Below are positions 33,018-42,466 of a DNA stretch of 64,000 nt, piece after piece; position 1 is the stretch's first letter; every line of letters starts with the position of its first letter. Below the pieces are notes generated by a model. The model saw nothing but the letters and a program-made list of their open reading frames with translations. It did not search any database and was not told the origin of the DNA. The stretch spans positions 1 to 64,000 of the forward strand of contig DUPK01000078.1 in assembly GCA_012838345.1 (NCBI GenBank), read 5' to 3'. The translations under genes and the position numbers were made by a program. This stretch comes from Clostridiales bacterium (GTDB lineage: Bacteria; Bacillota; Clostridia; Oscillospirales; Oscillospiraceae).

Positions 33018-34196
33018 ATGAAGGATGTGAAGCCTTTGGGAATTAGGGAATACGCTAGAAATAGTAAAGCGTTTCAGCGCCTACTCCACCACTACAACAA
33101 CAGGGAAGAAGCGGCGCGCCTTTTCAGGCAGAAGGGCGGAAAGGTCGTCGGCCAGCTCGGCGCCGACGTCCCCGACGAACTTATAATGGCCGCCGGGATG
33201 TTCCCCGTGCGTGTTTACGCGGACAGGGACAGCAAACTCACAGAGGCTGACAAGTATCTTGAGTTTTCATTTGACCCTGTTATAAGAGCACAGTTTGAGA
33301 AGATAGTAGACGGTACATATTCCGATATAGTTGATTACCTGGCTATCTCCAACTCGACTGATGTCATAATCCGCACATATCTCTACCTTAAAGAAATCAG
33401 GCGTCAGGAGCCGGAAAAACCGGTGCCGCCCCTTACGTTTATCGACTGGCTGTTTACACGCAGGATGCTGTATCAGGTGAGAAACGAATTCACGATTGAT
33501 CTGTTCCGCCAGACACTTGAGGAGTGGTCCGGCAGAAAGATTTCAGACAGCGATATTGAAGCTGCGGCGAAAATCTGCAACGAAGACCGCACGGCGCTGC
33601 GCGAGATTTCGGAGCTTCGCAAGGCACGGAAGCCGAGAATCAGCGGCAGCGAGGCCCTGGTAATCATTGGCTCTTCCATGTTCATGGATAAGGCGGAGCA
33701 CGCGGAGCTGACACGGCAGGTCGCCCGCGAGGCCAAGGACTGGCCCGAGATTGATGCCAAGCGCATCTTCCTCACCGGAAGCGCCCAGGAGTACACGGAT
33801 CTCTATGAGATGATTGAAAAGTACGGCGCCGTTGTTGTCGGCGAGGACCATGATTGGGGCGACAGATATTACGAGCGTGATTACAACACTTCATACTCCC
33901 CCATACGCGCAATAGTAGACCGTTATATGCTAAGGAGCTTCAGCTCAAAGAAGGCCTTTGTCTCCCAGCGTGTGCAGGCACTTGACGAGGCGGTCAATGC
34001 CTCGAAGGCGGATGCGGTTGTTTTCTATGTAAACATGTACGAAGAGTCCGCCTCGTGGGATTACCCGTCTCAGAAGAAATCACTCGAGAATCGTGGTATC
34101 GCAACGAAGGCTTTCGTGAAAATGGCGTATCCGATTACAAGAAACGAGTGGCTTGAAGACAATCTGAAAAAGTTTATTGACTCGTTAAAGGAGTGA
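33018..34196 (+). CDS. 2-hydroxyacyl-CoA dehydratase-family subunit lacking cluster cysteines
   Basis: A 392-aa member of the HgdB/FldC/BcrC family (2-hydroxyglutaryl-CoA dehydratase D-component). The start VPDELIMAAGMFPVRVY and the end WDYPSQKKSLENRGI are diagnostic. Family members usually bind a [4Fe-4S] cluster with three cysteines; here the matching positions read SFDPVIRAQF, NSTDVIIR, GEDHDWGDRYY and NMYEESASWDYP, with no cysteine, and only one cysteine (KICNED) remains. So this subunit probably binds no cluster. The start is uncertain: ATG at 33018 has no strong ribosome site and a TTG at 33000 is open. It is the first gene of the operon, seven bases before the partner subunit. Confidence 0.88.
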   Translation: MKDVKPLGIREYARNSKAFQRLLHHYNNREEAARLFRQKGGKVVGQLGADVPDELIMAAGMFPVRVYADRDSKLTEADKYLEFSFDPVIRAQFEKIVDGTYSDIVDYLAISNSTDVIIRTYLYLKEIRRQEPEKPVPPLTFIDWLFTRRMLYQVRNEFTIDLFRQTLEEWSGRKISDSDIEAAAKICNEDRTALREISELRKARKPRISGSEALVIIGSSMFMDKAEHAELTRQVAREAKDWPEIDAKRIFLTGSAQEYTDLYEMIEKYGAVVVGEDHDWGDRYYERDYNTSYSPIRAIVDRYMLRSFSSKKAFVSQRVQALDEAVNASKADAVVFYVNMYEESASWDYPSQKKSLENRGIATKAFVKMAYPITRNEWLEDNLKKFIDSLKE

Positions 34197-34203
34197 TTTC
34201 TTA

Positions 34204-35520
34204 ATGCACAACGATACAAAGAGAGCAAATGAGCCGACCAGAGCCAGAAAGTCTTTGCAGGCAACGGCGGTTGCAAGCGCCTATCAGAAGGAATGGTTTA
34301 ACGGATTGCGCGCAAGGGTCGAGGCCGGGGAAGACTTCGGATATTTAAACGCCGACGTGCCCATGGAAATCTTAAGGGCGATGGACATCCCCTTTGTGGT
34401 AAATCAGTGGTGGGCCGCTATCTGCGCTGCAAAGCGCATGACGCCGAAATACTATTCACTTCTGAACGCCGCAGGCTACAGGGATGACCTTTGCTCCTAC
34501 TGCGCAACAGCGCTTGCCGAAAGTCTTGACCCCGACGATAAGATAAGCGGGCCATGGGGAGGTCTCCCCAGCCCCACGATTGCCATAACAAGGCTCACCT
34601 GTGACTGTCAGAGCAAGATATTCGAGCTTTTTGCAAAAAATCACGGCGCGGAAATGTACGTAATGGAGAATACACAGCCGCGCAAAGTTCCACCCAACTG
34701 GTGGGAGCTTGCCGAAGACAGATGGGAAGAACTGTACGATAAGGACAGGCTCGACCTCGCGGTTGAGGATCTGAAGGCCCTTATCGCTTATCTGGAGAAC
34801 AAAACCGGCAAAATGTTTGACATCAACAAGCTCGTTGAGGTTATGAATCTCATTAATGAGCAGGAGATGTGGTACAAGAAAATAAGGGATCTGATAGCGA
34901 AAACCAGCCCCGCACCCGTCACAGTCGTTGACACAATCAACGCGGTTATGCAGGCGCAGTGGCAGCGCGGGACAAAATGGGCTGTCGAACACGCAAAAAG
35001 CCTTTACGAGGAGATAAAGAGCTTCGTAGACACAGGGCGCTCTGCGGTTCCGGACGAAAAGCTTCGTCTTATGTGGCTTGGACGCGGACTCTGGCACGAC
35101 TTTGCCTTCTATCAGAACTTTGAGGAGAAGTACGGTGCGGCCTTCGTCTGGAGCATGTATCTGGCCATGGGCGCAGACGCCTATATCCGCAACAACGTCG
35201 AAGCCGACCCTCTCCGCGCTCTCGCGGCCCGCTACATCGGTATGGAAGATTTCCTGCATATGCCTCCCTGGAACGCAAACTGGTTCTTGAAGGAAGCGAG
35301 GCACAACAACATTGACGGCGTTGTCTACATGGTACCCGAAAACTGCATGCAGGCAGTCGAAGGCTCTTACTTTATTAAGAAGACGCTTGAGGATGCAGGC
35401 ATACCCGTCCTTTTGTTCAAGGCCGACCCGGTTGACTCGAGAAAATGGAACCGTGATACCATGACAGGCCTAGTGGAAGATTTTATTGAGACAAGGATAA
35501 TTATGGGAGGTAAGAAATGA
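34204..35520 (+). CDS. 2-hydroxyacyl-CoA dehydratase-family subunit with cluster cysteines
   Basis: The 438-aa partner subunit of the same family. It keeps cysteines where a cluster is expected: DLCSYCATAL (about 97-100), RLTCDCQSK (about 131-133) and PENCMQAVEG (about 379), the spacing seen in family members with a [4Fe-4S] cluster near the substrate. Together the two proteins should form the heterodimer that removes water from a 2-hydroxyacyl-CoA by a ketyl-radical route, which in known systems needs an ATP-driven activator (HgdC/FldI). No activator gene is in this operon or window. GGGAGG in the gene's 3' end serves the next gene, with which it overlaps by four bases. Confidence 0.9.
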   Translation: MHNDTKRANEPTRARKSLQATAVASAYQKEWFNGLRARVEAGEDFGYLNADVPMEILRAMDIPFVVNQWWAAICAAKRMTPKYYSLLNAAGYRDDLCSYCATALAESLDPDDKISGPWGGLPSPTIAITRLTCDCQSKIFELFAKNHGAEMYVMENTQPRKVPPNWWELAEDRWEELYDKDRLDLAVEDLKALIAYLENKTGKMFDINKLVEVMNLINEQEMWYKKIRDLIAKTSPAPVTVVDTINAVMQAQWQRGTKWAVEHAKSLYEEIKSFVDTGRSAVPDEKLRLMWLGRGLWHDFAFYQNFEEKYGAAFVWSMYLAMGADAYIRNNVEADPLRALAARYIGMEDFLHMPPWNANWFLKEARHNNIDGVVYMVPENCMQAVEGSYFIKKTLEDAGIPVLLFKADPVDSRKWNRDTMTGLVEDFIETRIIMGGKK

Positions 35521-36731
35521 TGAGTAAAGGACCGCTCACTGGAGTAAAGGTTTTGGATTTTACACAGTTTGAAGCCGGCACAGTGTGCACGGAGACTCTC
35601 GCCTGGCTCGGCGCGGAAGTCTGGAAGGTCGAGCGCCCCGAAAAAGGCGAGCTTGGCCGCTACTCCGTCGCCAACCCCGGCGTAGACACCGTAGGCTTCG
35701 TGATAATGAATATGAACAAAAAGTCAATAACCTGCAACCTCAAGACCCCCGAGGGCATAGACCTTATGAAGCGTCTTATCGCGAAGGTCGACGTCGTCGT
35801 CGAGAACATGGGCCCCGGCTCTATGGAGAGGCTCGGCCTCGGCTATGACGAGTGCAAGAAGATTAACGAGAAGATAATCTTCGCTTCGATTAAGGGCTTT
35901 GCCCCGGACAGCCCCTATGCCAATTACCCCGCTTTTGACCCCATCGCCACCCACACAGGCGGTCTGGTCGCCGCAACCGGCCATCCCGACGAACCGATAA
36001 AATGCGGCGTCAGCGTAGCTGACTCGGGCAGCGGCATCACGTGCGCCATGTGCATCATAGCGGCCCTGTACCAGCGCGATACCCAGGGCATAGGGCAGCG
36101 TATCGACGTAGCCATGCAGGACTTCATCATCGGCCTGTCCCGCTCCGGATGGGAGCCGTACTACAACACCGGCAAGCCCCCGCGCCGTGTGGGCAACGGA
36201 ATGCCGCTTGAGGATGTCGCCCCCTCGAACACCTATCGCTGCAAGCCCTTCGGAATCAACGATTACGTCCACATCTACTGCTCCAGAGCTCCCGGAAGCA
36301 AGCAGTTTGAAAACCTCTGCAAGGCCATGGGCCGCGAGGACCTGCTTCAGGACGAGCGCTTTGCAACTCCCAGGTCGCGCTTCGAGCACAGAGAGGTCCT
36401 CGACGCGATTATTTCCGAGTGGACCGCCAAGCACACCAAGTTTGAGGCCATGGATATTCTCGCCAGTGCCGACGTGCCCGCCGGCGCCCTACTCGACGTC
36501 GGAGACATCACAAACGACCCGCAGTACCTCCAGCGCGGCATAATCGTCGAGGTCGACCACAAGGACCACGGAACGCTGAAGCTCCCCGGCTTTGCCCCCC
36601 GTATGTCCGAAAACCATGTGGAATACAAGGTCTCCCCTGAACTCGGCGGCAGCAACGAAGAGGTATACAAAGGCGTGCTTGGGCTCTCCGACGAAGAGAT
36701 GCAGAAGCTCAAGAGCTTGAAAGTCATTTAA
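35517..36731 (+). CDS. class III CoA-transferase (CaiB/BaiF family)
   Basis: A 404-aa family III CoA-transferase, like FldA and formyl-CoA transferase, which moves CoA between acids through an aspartyl-CoA intermediate. The N-terminus GVKVLDFTQFEAGTVCTETL, the strand NKKSITCNLKTPEG, the family motif VVVENMGPGSMERLGL and the segment NYPAFDPIATHTGG, which includes the probable catalytic aspartate (about 141), are all recognisable. It follows dehydratase genes with a four-base overlap (ATGATGA start region), so it likely activates a 2-hydroxy acid for the dehydratase and recycles CoA from the product. Substrate is unknown. Confidence 0.92.
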   Translation: MMSKGPLTGVKVLDFTQFEAGTVCTETLAWLGAEVWKVERPEKGELGRYSVANPGVDTVGFVIMNMNKKSITCNLKTPEGIDLMKRLIAKVDVVVENMGPGSMERLGLGYDECKKINEKIIFASIKGFAPDSPYANYPAFDPIATHTGGLVAATGHPDEPIKCGVSVADSGSGITCAMCIIAALYQRDTQGIGQRIDVAMQDFIIGLSRSGWEPYYNTGKPPRRVGNGMPLEDVAPSNTYRCKPFGINDYVHIYCSRAPGSKQFENLCKAMGREDLLQDERFATPRSRFEHREVLDAIISEWTAKHTKFEAMDILASADVPAGALLDVGDITNDPQYLQRGIIVEVDHKDHGTLKLPGFAPRMSENHVEYKVSPELGGSNEEVYKGVLGLSDEEMQKLKSLKVI

Positions 36732-36802
36732 CCGTTATTCTCCGCATTCGGCCCAAACGGATAACTTCTATCCGAACTTATATGTGAAAAGGAGAGAGTC
36801 AA

Positions 36803-38404
36803 ATGAAAAAGATCCTGGCAATCGTTTTTGTAATCGCAGTACTTCTTTCATTTGCAGCCTGCGGAGACAAAACTCCGGCTCCAACGGCTACCCCTGCTAC
36901 CACTGAGAAGCCAAGCACTTCGGAACCACCGCAGCAAACCGTTCAAACTCTCACCGTAGCGCACAAGGGCGACCCGACAAGTCTATGCCACCTGACGGTA
37001 ACTTTCGGAAGCAACAATGGTCCCATCGACAACATGATATACGACAGGTTGGTGGACTACAACTGGGAGAAAAACGACGTTGAGCCCATGCTTGCCACTT
37101 CCTGGGAGTTTATCGACGACACCCACATCAAGTTCAACCTGCGTAAAGACGTCGTTGCCCATGACGGCTCCCCCTTTAGCGCAAGCGACGTAATCTACAC
37201 CCTTAAAACCGGTCAGGATTCCGGCAAGCTTGCAAACTACTACGGCAATTTTGACATTGAAGGTTGCGAGGTCGTTGACGATTACACAGTCATCATCGCT
37301 ACCAAGAGGGTAGACCCCTTCGCTCTCTACAACCTCTCAAACATCCCCCTCGGTATGGTTGTTGAAGAGGCTGTAAAAAACAGCGGCACAATTGAAGATC
37401 AGAATCAAAAGCCCGACGCCGGAACAGGCCCCTACAAGGTCGTAGAGTGGGTGGCAGGCTCCGCTGTAAAGCTTGAGCGCAACGAGAAATACTGGGGCGA
37501 GAGACCTTTCTTCGATTTTGTTGAATTCCGCATCATCACCGACGCCTCCGCCCGCGTAATGAACCTTGAGTCGGGCACCGTCGACGTGGCTCTGGACCCT
37601 GCAACAGCTCAGGTCGTGCTGTTTGAAGGCAACAAGGACTTCCAGATTATAAACTACCCGACCACCAACATCACCACGTTGTACCTCAACTGCACAAAGG
37701 AGCCCTTCAACGATGTAAAGGTCAGACAGGCAATAGCCCTCGCGCTTGACTACGAGTCCAACCTCGAGGTCGCCGCAAGCGGCTACGGCACCATAAGCGA
37801 CAGCTTCCTGCCGAAGAACAGCAGCGCCTATGTTGCCCCCGACGGCTCTTACACCAACTACTATCATTACGACGTGGAAGCTGCTAAGAAACTCCTTTCG
37901 GAGTCCAACTACCCCAACGGCTTCAGCTTCGAGCTTCTCTACATGGAAGGCGCGACTTTCCAGGCCTATGCCGAACTTATCCAGAACCAGCTGGACCAGA
38001 TAGGCATCAAAGTTACTCCCGTTCCTACTGCTTCCACAGCTTTCTATGAGCTGCTCAGCGCGGGCAACTTCCAGGCCGAGATAGTCAACAGCTCCAACCC
38101 TGACCCCTCCATACAGCTTAAGTTCTTTGACCACCGTGTCGGCTTCGCGGATGTGCGCGGCGGCACCGGCTGGAAGGGCCCCGATGAGCTGGATGCTCTG
38201 ATAGATCAGGCAAATAACACAGTCGACAGTAAAGCCCGCAAGGAGATATTCGCTAAGATCTCGGCAATAATCAACGAAAACTGCCCCGCAATACCGCTCT
38301 ATTCACCCAACAAGGTCTGCCTGGCTGACAATGATTTAGCCGGTATCAAGCTGACCGAGTTCAACGACATCGATCTTTCCAAGGCATATCGCGTTTCCAA
38401 ATAA
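36803..38404 (+). CDS. peptide-family ABC substrate-binding lipoprotein
   Basis: A family 5 extracellular binding lipoprotein (DppA/OppA/NikA class), 533 aa. Signal peptide with lipobox FAAC (about 19), a Thr/Pro-rich tether, then MLATSWEFIDDTHIKFNLR, KDVVAHDGSPFSASDV, GPYKVVEWVAGSAVKLERN and YWGERPFFD, all hallmarks of the family. It probably binds a peptide, or an acyl or amino-acid compound that feeds the upstream CoA enzymes. GGAGAG precedes the ATG. An intercistronic stem-loop follows, which may keep this mRNA more abundant than the permease part. Confidence 0.93.
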   Translation: MKKILAIVFVIAVLLSFAACGDKTPAPTATPATTEKPSTSEPPQQTVQTLTVAHKGDPTSLCHLTVTFGSNNGPIDNMIYDRLVDYNWEKNDVEPMLATSWEFIDDTHIKFNLRKDVVAHDGSPFSASDVIYTLKTGQDSGKLANYYGNFDIEGCEVVDDYTVIIATKRVDPFALYNLSNIPLGMVVEEAVKNSGTIEDQNQKPDAGTGPYKVVEWVAGSAVKLERNEKYWGERPFFDFVEFRIITDASARVMNLESGTVDVALDPATAQVVLFEGNKDFQIINYPTTNITTLYLNCTKEPFNDVKVRQAIALALDYESNLEVAASGYGTISDSFLPKNSSAYVAPDGSYTNYYHYDVEAAKKLLSESNYPNGFSFELLYMEGATFQAYAELIQNQLDQIGIKVTPVPTASTAFYELLSAGNFQAEIVNSSNPDPSIQLKFFDHRVGFADVRGGTGWKGPDELDALIDQANNTVDSKARKEIFAKISAIINENCPAIPLYSPNKVCLADNDLAGIKLTEFNDIDLSKAYRVSK

Positions 38405-38432
38405 TTAAAAGGCTTAGGCCTTGACGAGACTG

Positions 38433-38469
38433 GGGGGACCTCTCCGAAAGCTATTTTCGGAGAGGCCCC
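38433..38469 (+). other. intercistronic stem-loop after the binding protein
   Basis: CCTCTCCGAAA / TTTCGGAGAGG forms an 11-bp perfect stem, flanked by GGGG / CCCC pairs. No T tract follows, so it is more likely a stabilising or processing hairpin than a terminator. Confidence 0.6.
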
Positions 38470-38543
38470 AACCAAATCGGCTCCCCCGCGTTTCTGTATT
38501 GCAGCGGGTATGCCGTAACCCTTTTTAAGGAGCGCAAACTAAC

Positions 38544-39521
38544 ATGCTTAGATACATAATAAAGCGCCTTATATGGATGATCCCGGTAATACTGGGCGTC
38601 CTTTGTATCGTATTCATACTGTCCGAAATAACTCCCGGAGATCCTGTCGACCAGGTTGTCGGGTATGACGCGCCTCCCGAAGTAAGAGAGGCTATGAGAG
38701 AGGCAATGGGCCTGAACGACCCGGTTATTATCAGGTTCTTCCGTTATATCGCAAAGGTGGTAACCAAGGGCGACCTGGGAACATCTTACGCCTCAGGAAA
38801 CCCGGTGCTTACAGAGCTTCTCGCGCGTTTCCCGAATACGTTATTGCTTACATTTGCTTCAGTTATTGTCGCTTTATTAATTGCCATACCCTTAGGGGTA
38901 ATATCGGCAGTAAAACAGTATTCGGTAATAGACAACGCCTCTATGGCTTTTGCCCTCTTCGGCGTTTCGATACCTCAGTTCTGGTTTGCTTTGATGACTC
39001 TTCTGGTGTTCGCGGTAAAGCTCAAATGGTTTCCCGCAAGCGGTATTGAGAAGTTTTCCGGATGGGTGCTCCCTGTCGCTATGATCGGCATTGCGAATGT
39101 CGGAAACCTAGCGCGTATAACCCGTTCGAGCATGCTTGAGGTAATCAGGCAGGATTACATAAGAACCGCACGTGCAAAGGGACAAAAGGAAATCGCGGTT
39201 GTAGTAAAGCATGGCTTAAGGAATGCCCTGATTCCGGTTATCGCGAACGTTGGCAATACAATCGGCGTTTCTCTGGGCGGAGCTGTCATTGCTGAAAGTA
39301 TCTTCTCCATACCGGGCGTCGGCAAGTATATGCTCGACGCAATTAACGGCCGCAACTGGCCTTCCGTGCAGGGCGGCATCGTTATTCTAGCTTTTGCCTT
39401 CAGCGTGACGATGCTGGTCATGGATCTTCTTTATACGGTTATTGACCCGCGCCTCAAGGCCGAGTTTAAGGCCAAGAACAAGATTGCGGTCAAAAAGAAA
39501 ACCATCCGGGAGGCTGCGTAA
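38544..39521 (+). CDS. dppB: peptide ABC transporter permease (DppB-like)
   Basis: A 325-aa permease with six membrane helices. The N-terminal MLRYIIKRLIWMIPVILGV is the family's opening, and the cytoplasmic coupling loop reads IRTARAKGQKEIAVVVKHGL, which matches the EAA motif (ARAKG) of the DppB/OppB class. The C-terminus is basic. It lies 139 bases after the binding protein, with TAAGGAG before the ATG, and is followed by its partner permease two bases later. Confidence 0.93.
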   Translation: MLRYIIKRLIWMIPVILGVLCIVFILSEITPGDPVDQVVGYDAPPEVREAMREAMGLNDPVIIRFFRYIAKVVTKGDLGTSYASGNPVLTELLARFPNTLLLTFASVIVALLIAIPLGVISAVKQYSVIDNASMAFALFGVSIPQFWFALMTLLVFAVKLKWFPASGIEKFSGWVLPVAMIGIANVGNLARITRSSMLEVIRQDYIRTARAKGQKEIAVVVKHGLRNALIPVIANVGNTIGVSLGGAVIAESIFSIPGVGKYMLDAINGRNWPSVQGGIVILAFAFSVTMLVMDLLYTVIDPRLKAEFKAKNKIAVKKKTIREAA

Positions 39522-39523
39522 GA

Positions 39524-40435
39524 ATGGCTAAACTATATACACCTGCTATGGCCAAAATAGAGAAAAAACGCGCGAAGCGTAAGGGCAAGGTCAGGCCGTC
39601 CACCCCCGGGCGTGAGGCCTGGAAGCGCTTGAGGCGCAACAGGCTCGCAATCGCCGGGATGATTATCCTCATCGCGCTTATTCTCGTCGCGTTTTTTGCG
39701 GACTTCATAGCGCCCTACGGAATAGACGAGCAAATGTTAAAGGAAAGGAACCAAACTCCGTCCTCAAAACATCTCATGGGAACCGACAACTACGGCAGGG
39801 ACATCTTCAGCCGCATCATATACGGTACCAGAATATCACTTCCAATAGGTTTTATCTGCGTCATAATCGCATTTGCCTTCGGTGGAACCCTCGGGGCAAT
39901 TGCAGCCTATTACGGCGGCAAGGTAGATAACGTCATCATGCGCATAATGGACATATTCCAGTCCATACCCCCCATGCTTATGGCCATCGCCATCGCGGCC
40001 TCTCTGGGAAACGGAGTTGTAAACCTGGTGTTTGCAATTTCAATCAGCACCATGCCTGCCAGATCGCGCATAGTCCGCGCGGCTATACTTACGGTGAAGC
40101 GCAACGACTATATTGAGTCAGCCCGCGCGATAGGCGCGAACAGCAGTCGTCTGCTTATAAAATATATGCTGCCAAACGCTATAGGCCCAATCCTAACAAG
40201 CTTTACGTTCAGCGTCGCCACAGCCATACTCACCGTATCTTCCCTTAGTTATATCGGCCTTGGAATTACGGCGCCCACTCCCGAATGGGGCTCCATGCTC
40301 TCGGCAGGCAAAGAGCTTATGAGGCAGGCCCCGCACGTTCTGATATTCCCGGGCCTTATGATTATGATAACGGTGCTGGCCCTCAACCTGTTCGGCGACG
40401 GGTTACGCGACGCCCTGGATCCAAGGCTTAAATAG
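39524..40435 (+). CDS. dppC: peptide ABC transporter permease (DppC-like)
   Basis: A 303-aa permease with an N-terminal basic cytoplasmic segment and six helices. RKRAKRK-type basic residues and KRLRRNRLAIAGMIIL precede the first helix as in DppC/OppC; the coupling loop is ESARAIGANSSRLLIKYMLPN. MGTDNYGRDIFSRIIYGTRISL is a family signature. It starts two bases after dppB (GGGAGG inside dppB). Another in-frame ATG (residue 10) could also serve. Together with dppB it forms the membrane channel. Confidence 0.93.
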   Translation: MAKLYTPAMAKIEKKRAKRKGKVRPSTPGREAWKRLRRNRLAIAGMIILIALILVAFFADFIAPYGIDEQMLKERNQTPSSKHLMGTDNYGRDIFSRIIYGTRISLPIGFICVIIAFAFGGTLGAIAAYYGGKVDNVIMRIMDIFQSIPPMLMAIAIAASLGNGVVNLVFAISISTMPARSRIVRAAILTVKRNDYIESARAIGANSSRLLIKYMLPNAIGPILTSFTFSVATAILTVSSLSYIGLGITAPTPEWGSMLSAGKELMRQAPHVLIFPGLMIMITVLALNLFGDGLRDALDPRLK

Positions 40436-40446
40436 GAGGGCTCACA

Positions 40447-41493
40447 ATGAGTGAAAATGTCTTAGAGATAAAAAACCTGGTTGTCCACTACGAAACCCCG
40501 GACGGCGTTGCGGAAGCTGTAAACGACGTCAGCTTTACCATTAAGGCGGGAGAAACACTCGGCCTTGTCGGTGAAACCGGCGCCGGTAAAACAACCATAG
40601 CTCTTACCATAATGGGCCTCCTTCCCAAGCCTGTGGGACAAGTAATACAGGGCGAAATACTCCTTGACGGGGAGAACATTGTCGAAACGTCCCGCAATAA
40701 GCTCAAACAGCGCAAAAACGACAGAATGATGCGCAAGCTCAGGGGCAACAAAATCGGAATGATATTTCAGGACCCCATGTCCGCTCTCAACCCCGTCTTA
40801 CATGTCGGGGATCAGATAGCCGAGGTAATCAGACTTCACAACAAGGTATCCAAGGCCGAAGCCACGCAAAAGGCTATGGAAATGATGGAGCTTGTCGGCA
40901 TTCCCGGCGTGCGTTACAGCGACTACCCCCATCAATTCTCCGGCGGCATGAAGCAGCGCATAGTCATCGCTATGGCGCTCGCCTGCAATCCCCGCGTCCT
41001 GATAGCCGACGAGCCTACGACCGCGCTTGATGTTACAATCCAGGCGCAGGTTCTCGAGCTGATGAACGGCCTTAAGAGCAAGTTCAAAACCGCCACGCTC
41101 ATGATTACCCACGACCTCGGCATTGTTGCGGAGATATGCGACAAGTGCGCGGTCCTTTACGCCGGGCAGCTTGTGGAGTACGGCACGGTCGAGCATATCT
41201 TCAATAATCCCCAGCATCCGTACACTCTCGCGTTGTTTGCGTCGCTTCCGAGCCTTGACAAGGATGTTGATCGCCTAAAGTCTATATCCGGCTTGATGAG
41301 CGACCCCATGAATCTGCCCGAATACTGCACCTTCTACGAAAGGTGCGACGCCGGGTGCGATAGCTGCATGGAGCTAGACCCGCCTCTTACCGAAATTGAG
41401 CCGGGCCACTTTGTAAAATGCGCGAAATTTATGAAGAAAACGCAATCGGCAACGACCAGCAAGGGAACCGATAGCGGGGAGGCCAGAGTATGA
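40447..41493 (+). CDS. dppD: peptide ABC transporter ATP-binding protein (DppD-like)
   Basis: A 348-aa ATPase. Walker A GETGAGKTT (about 40-48), Q loop in IFQDPMSALNPVL, signature FSGGMKQRI, Walker B VLIADEPTTALD, switch histidine in MITHDLG, and a C-terminal oligopeptide-transporter domain with YCTFYERCDAGCDSCMELD, a cysteine cluster found in many DppD/OppD proteins and thought to bind an iron-sulfur cluster in some. AGGAGG lies before the ATG. It overlaps the next ATPase gene by four bases. Confidence 0.93.
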   Translation: MSENVLEIKNLVVHYETPDGVAEAVNDVSFTIKAGETLGLVGETGAGKTTIALTIMGLLPKPVGQVIQGEILLDGENIVETSRNKLKQRKNDRMMRKLRGNKIGMIFQDPMSALNPVLHVGDQIAEVIRLHNKVSKAEATQKAMEMMELVGIPGVRYSDYPHQFSGGMKQRIVIAMALACNPRVLIADEPTTALDVTIQAQVLELMNGLKSKFKTATLMITHDLGIVAEICDKCAVLYAGQLVEYGTVEHIFNNPQHPYTLALFASLPSLDKDVDRLKSISGLMSDPMNLPEYCTFYERCDAGCDSCMELDPPLTEIEPGHFVKCAKFMKKTQSATTSKGTDSGEARV

Positions 41494-42452
41494 GCGAGAT
41501 ACTTAAGGTAACAAACTTGAAAAAATACTTCCCCGTACCGGCCGGAATGCTTCACGCGGTCGACGATGTGTCCTTCTCAATGCATTACGGCGAAACTTTG
41601 GGCGTCGTCGGAGAGTCCGGCTGCGGCAAGTCCACGCTCGGCAAGACGATACTGCGCCTGGAACCCCCTACTTCCGGCGAAATAATATTTGAGGGCGAAG
41701 ACATCACAAATATTGACGACAAGGAGTTTAAAGCCCTCCGCCCGAAGATGCAGATGATTTTCCAGGACCCGCTTTCCTCTCTCAACCCCAGAATGAGTGT
41801 AAGCCAGCAGATTGCGGAACCCCTTCGCATCTACAAGGTGTATAAGAGCAATGAGGAAATGGAAAAGCGTGTCCTCGAGCTGATGGACATAGTCGGTCTT
41901 GCCCGCCGTTATGTCGACACCTATCCCCATGAGCTTGACGGTGGCCGCAGGCAGAGAATAGGCATCGCGCGCGCGCTGGCTCTAAGGCCAAAGCTCATAG
42001 TCTGCGACGAGCCGGTGTCCGCCCTCGACGTTCTTATTCAGGCGCAGATACTGAACCTCCTGCAGGATTTGCAGAAGGAGCACGGGCTTTCATACATGTT
42101 CATTACTCACGATTTGTCCGTCGTTAAGCATATCTCAAACAATATTTGCGTCATGTACCTTGGCCAGATTATCGAGCAATGCGATACTAAGGAGCTGTTT
42201 AAAAATACTCTCCACCCCTACGCCAAGGCGCTGCTGTCGGCGATTCCCGTGCCTTCGCTTAAGCACCGCAGGCAAAAGATACTTCTGAAGGGCGAGCTTG
42301 CCTCCCCCATCAATCCGAAGAACGCCTGCCGTTTCGCGCCCCGCTGTCTCTACGCCAAGGAAGAGTGCTTTGCAAGTGCGCCGGAGCTTGTCGACGTGGG
42401 CGGAAACCACAGGGTGGCCTGCCACTTTGTCAAGGAAATAAACGGACTTTAA
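41490..42452 (+). CDS. dppF: peptide ABC transporter ATP-binding protein (DppF-like)
   Basis: A 320-aa ATPase. Walker A GESGCGKST, Q loop in IFQDPLSSLNPRM, signature LDGGRRQRIGIARAL in which the usual second Ser of LSGG is Asp, Walker B LIVCDEPVSALD, switch histidine in FITHDLS, and a C-terminal cysteine-containing tail (RFAPRCLYAKEECFA). The Asp in the signature is unusual but seen in some transporter ATPases that pair with a consensus partner. A strong terminator follows, ending the operon. Confidence 0.92.
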   Translation: MSEILKVTNLKKYFPVPAGMLHAVDDVSFSMHYGETLGVVGESGCGKSTLGKTILRLEPPTSGEIIFEGEDITNIDDKEFKALRPKMQMIFQDPLSSLNPRMSVSQQIAEPLRIYKVYKSNEEMEKRVLELMDIVGLARRYVDTYPHELDGGRRQRIGIARALALRPKLIVCDEPVSALDVLIQAQILNLLQDLQKEHGLSYMFITHDLSVVKHISNNICVMYLGQIIEQCDTKELFKNTLHPYAKALLSAIPVPSLKHRRQKILLKGELASPINPKNACRFAPRCLYAKEECFASAPELVDVGGNHRVACHFVKEINGL

Positions 42453-42466
42453 TGGAATTAATGTTT

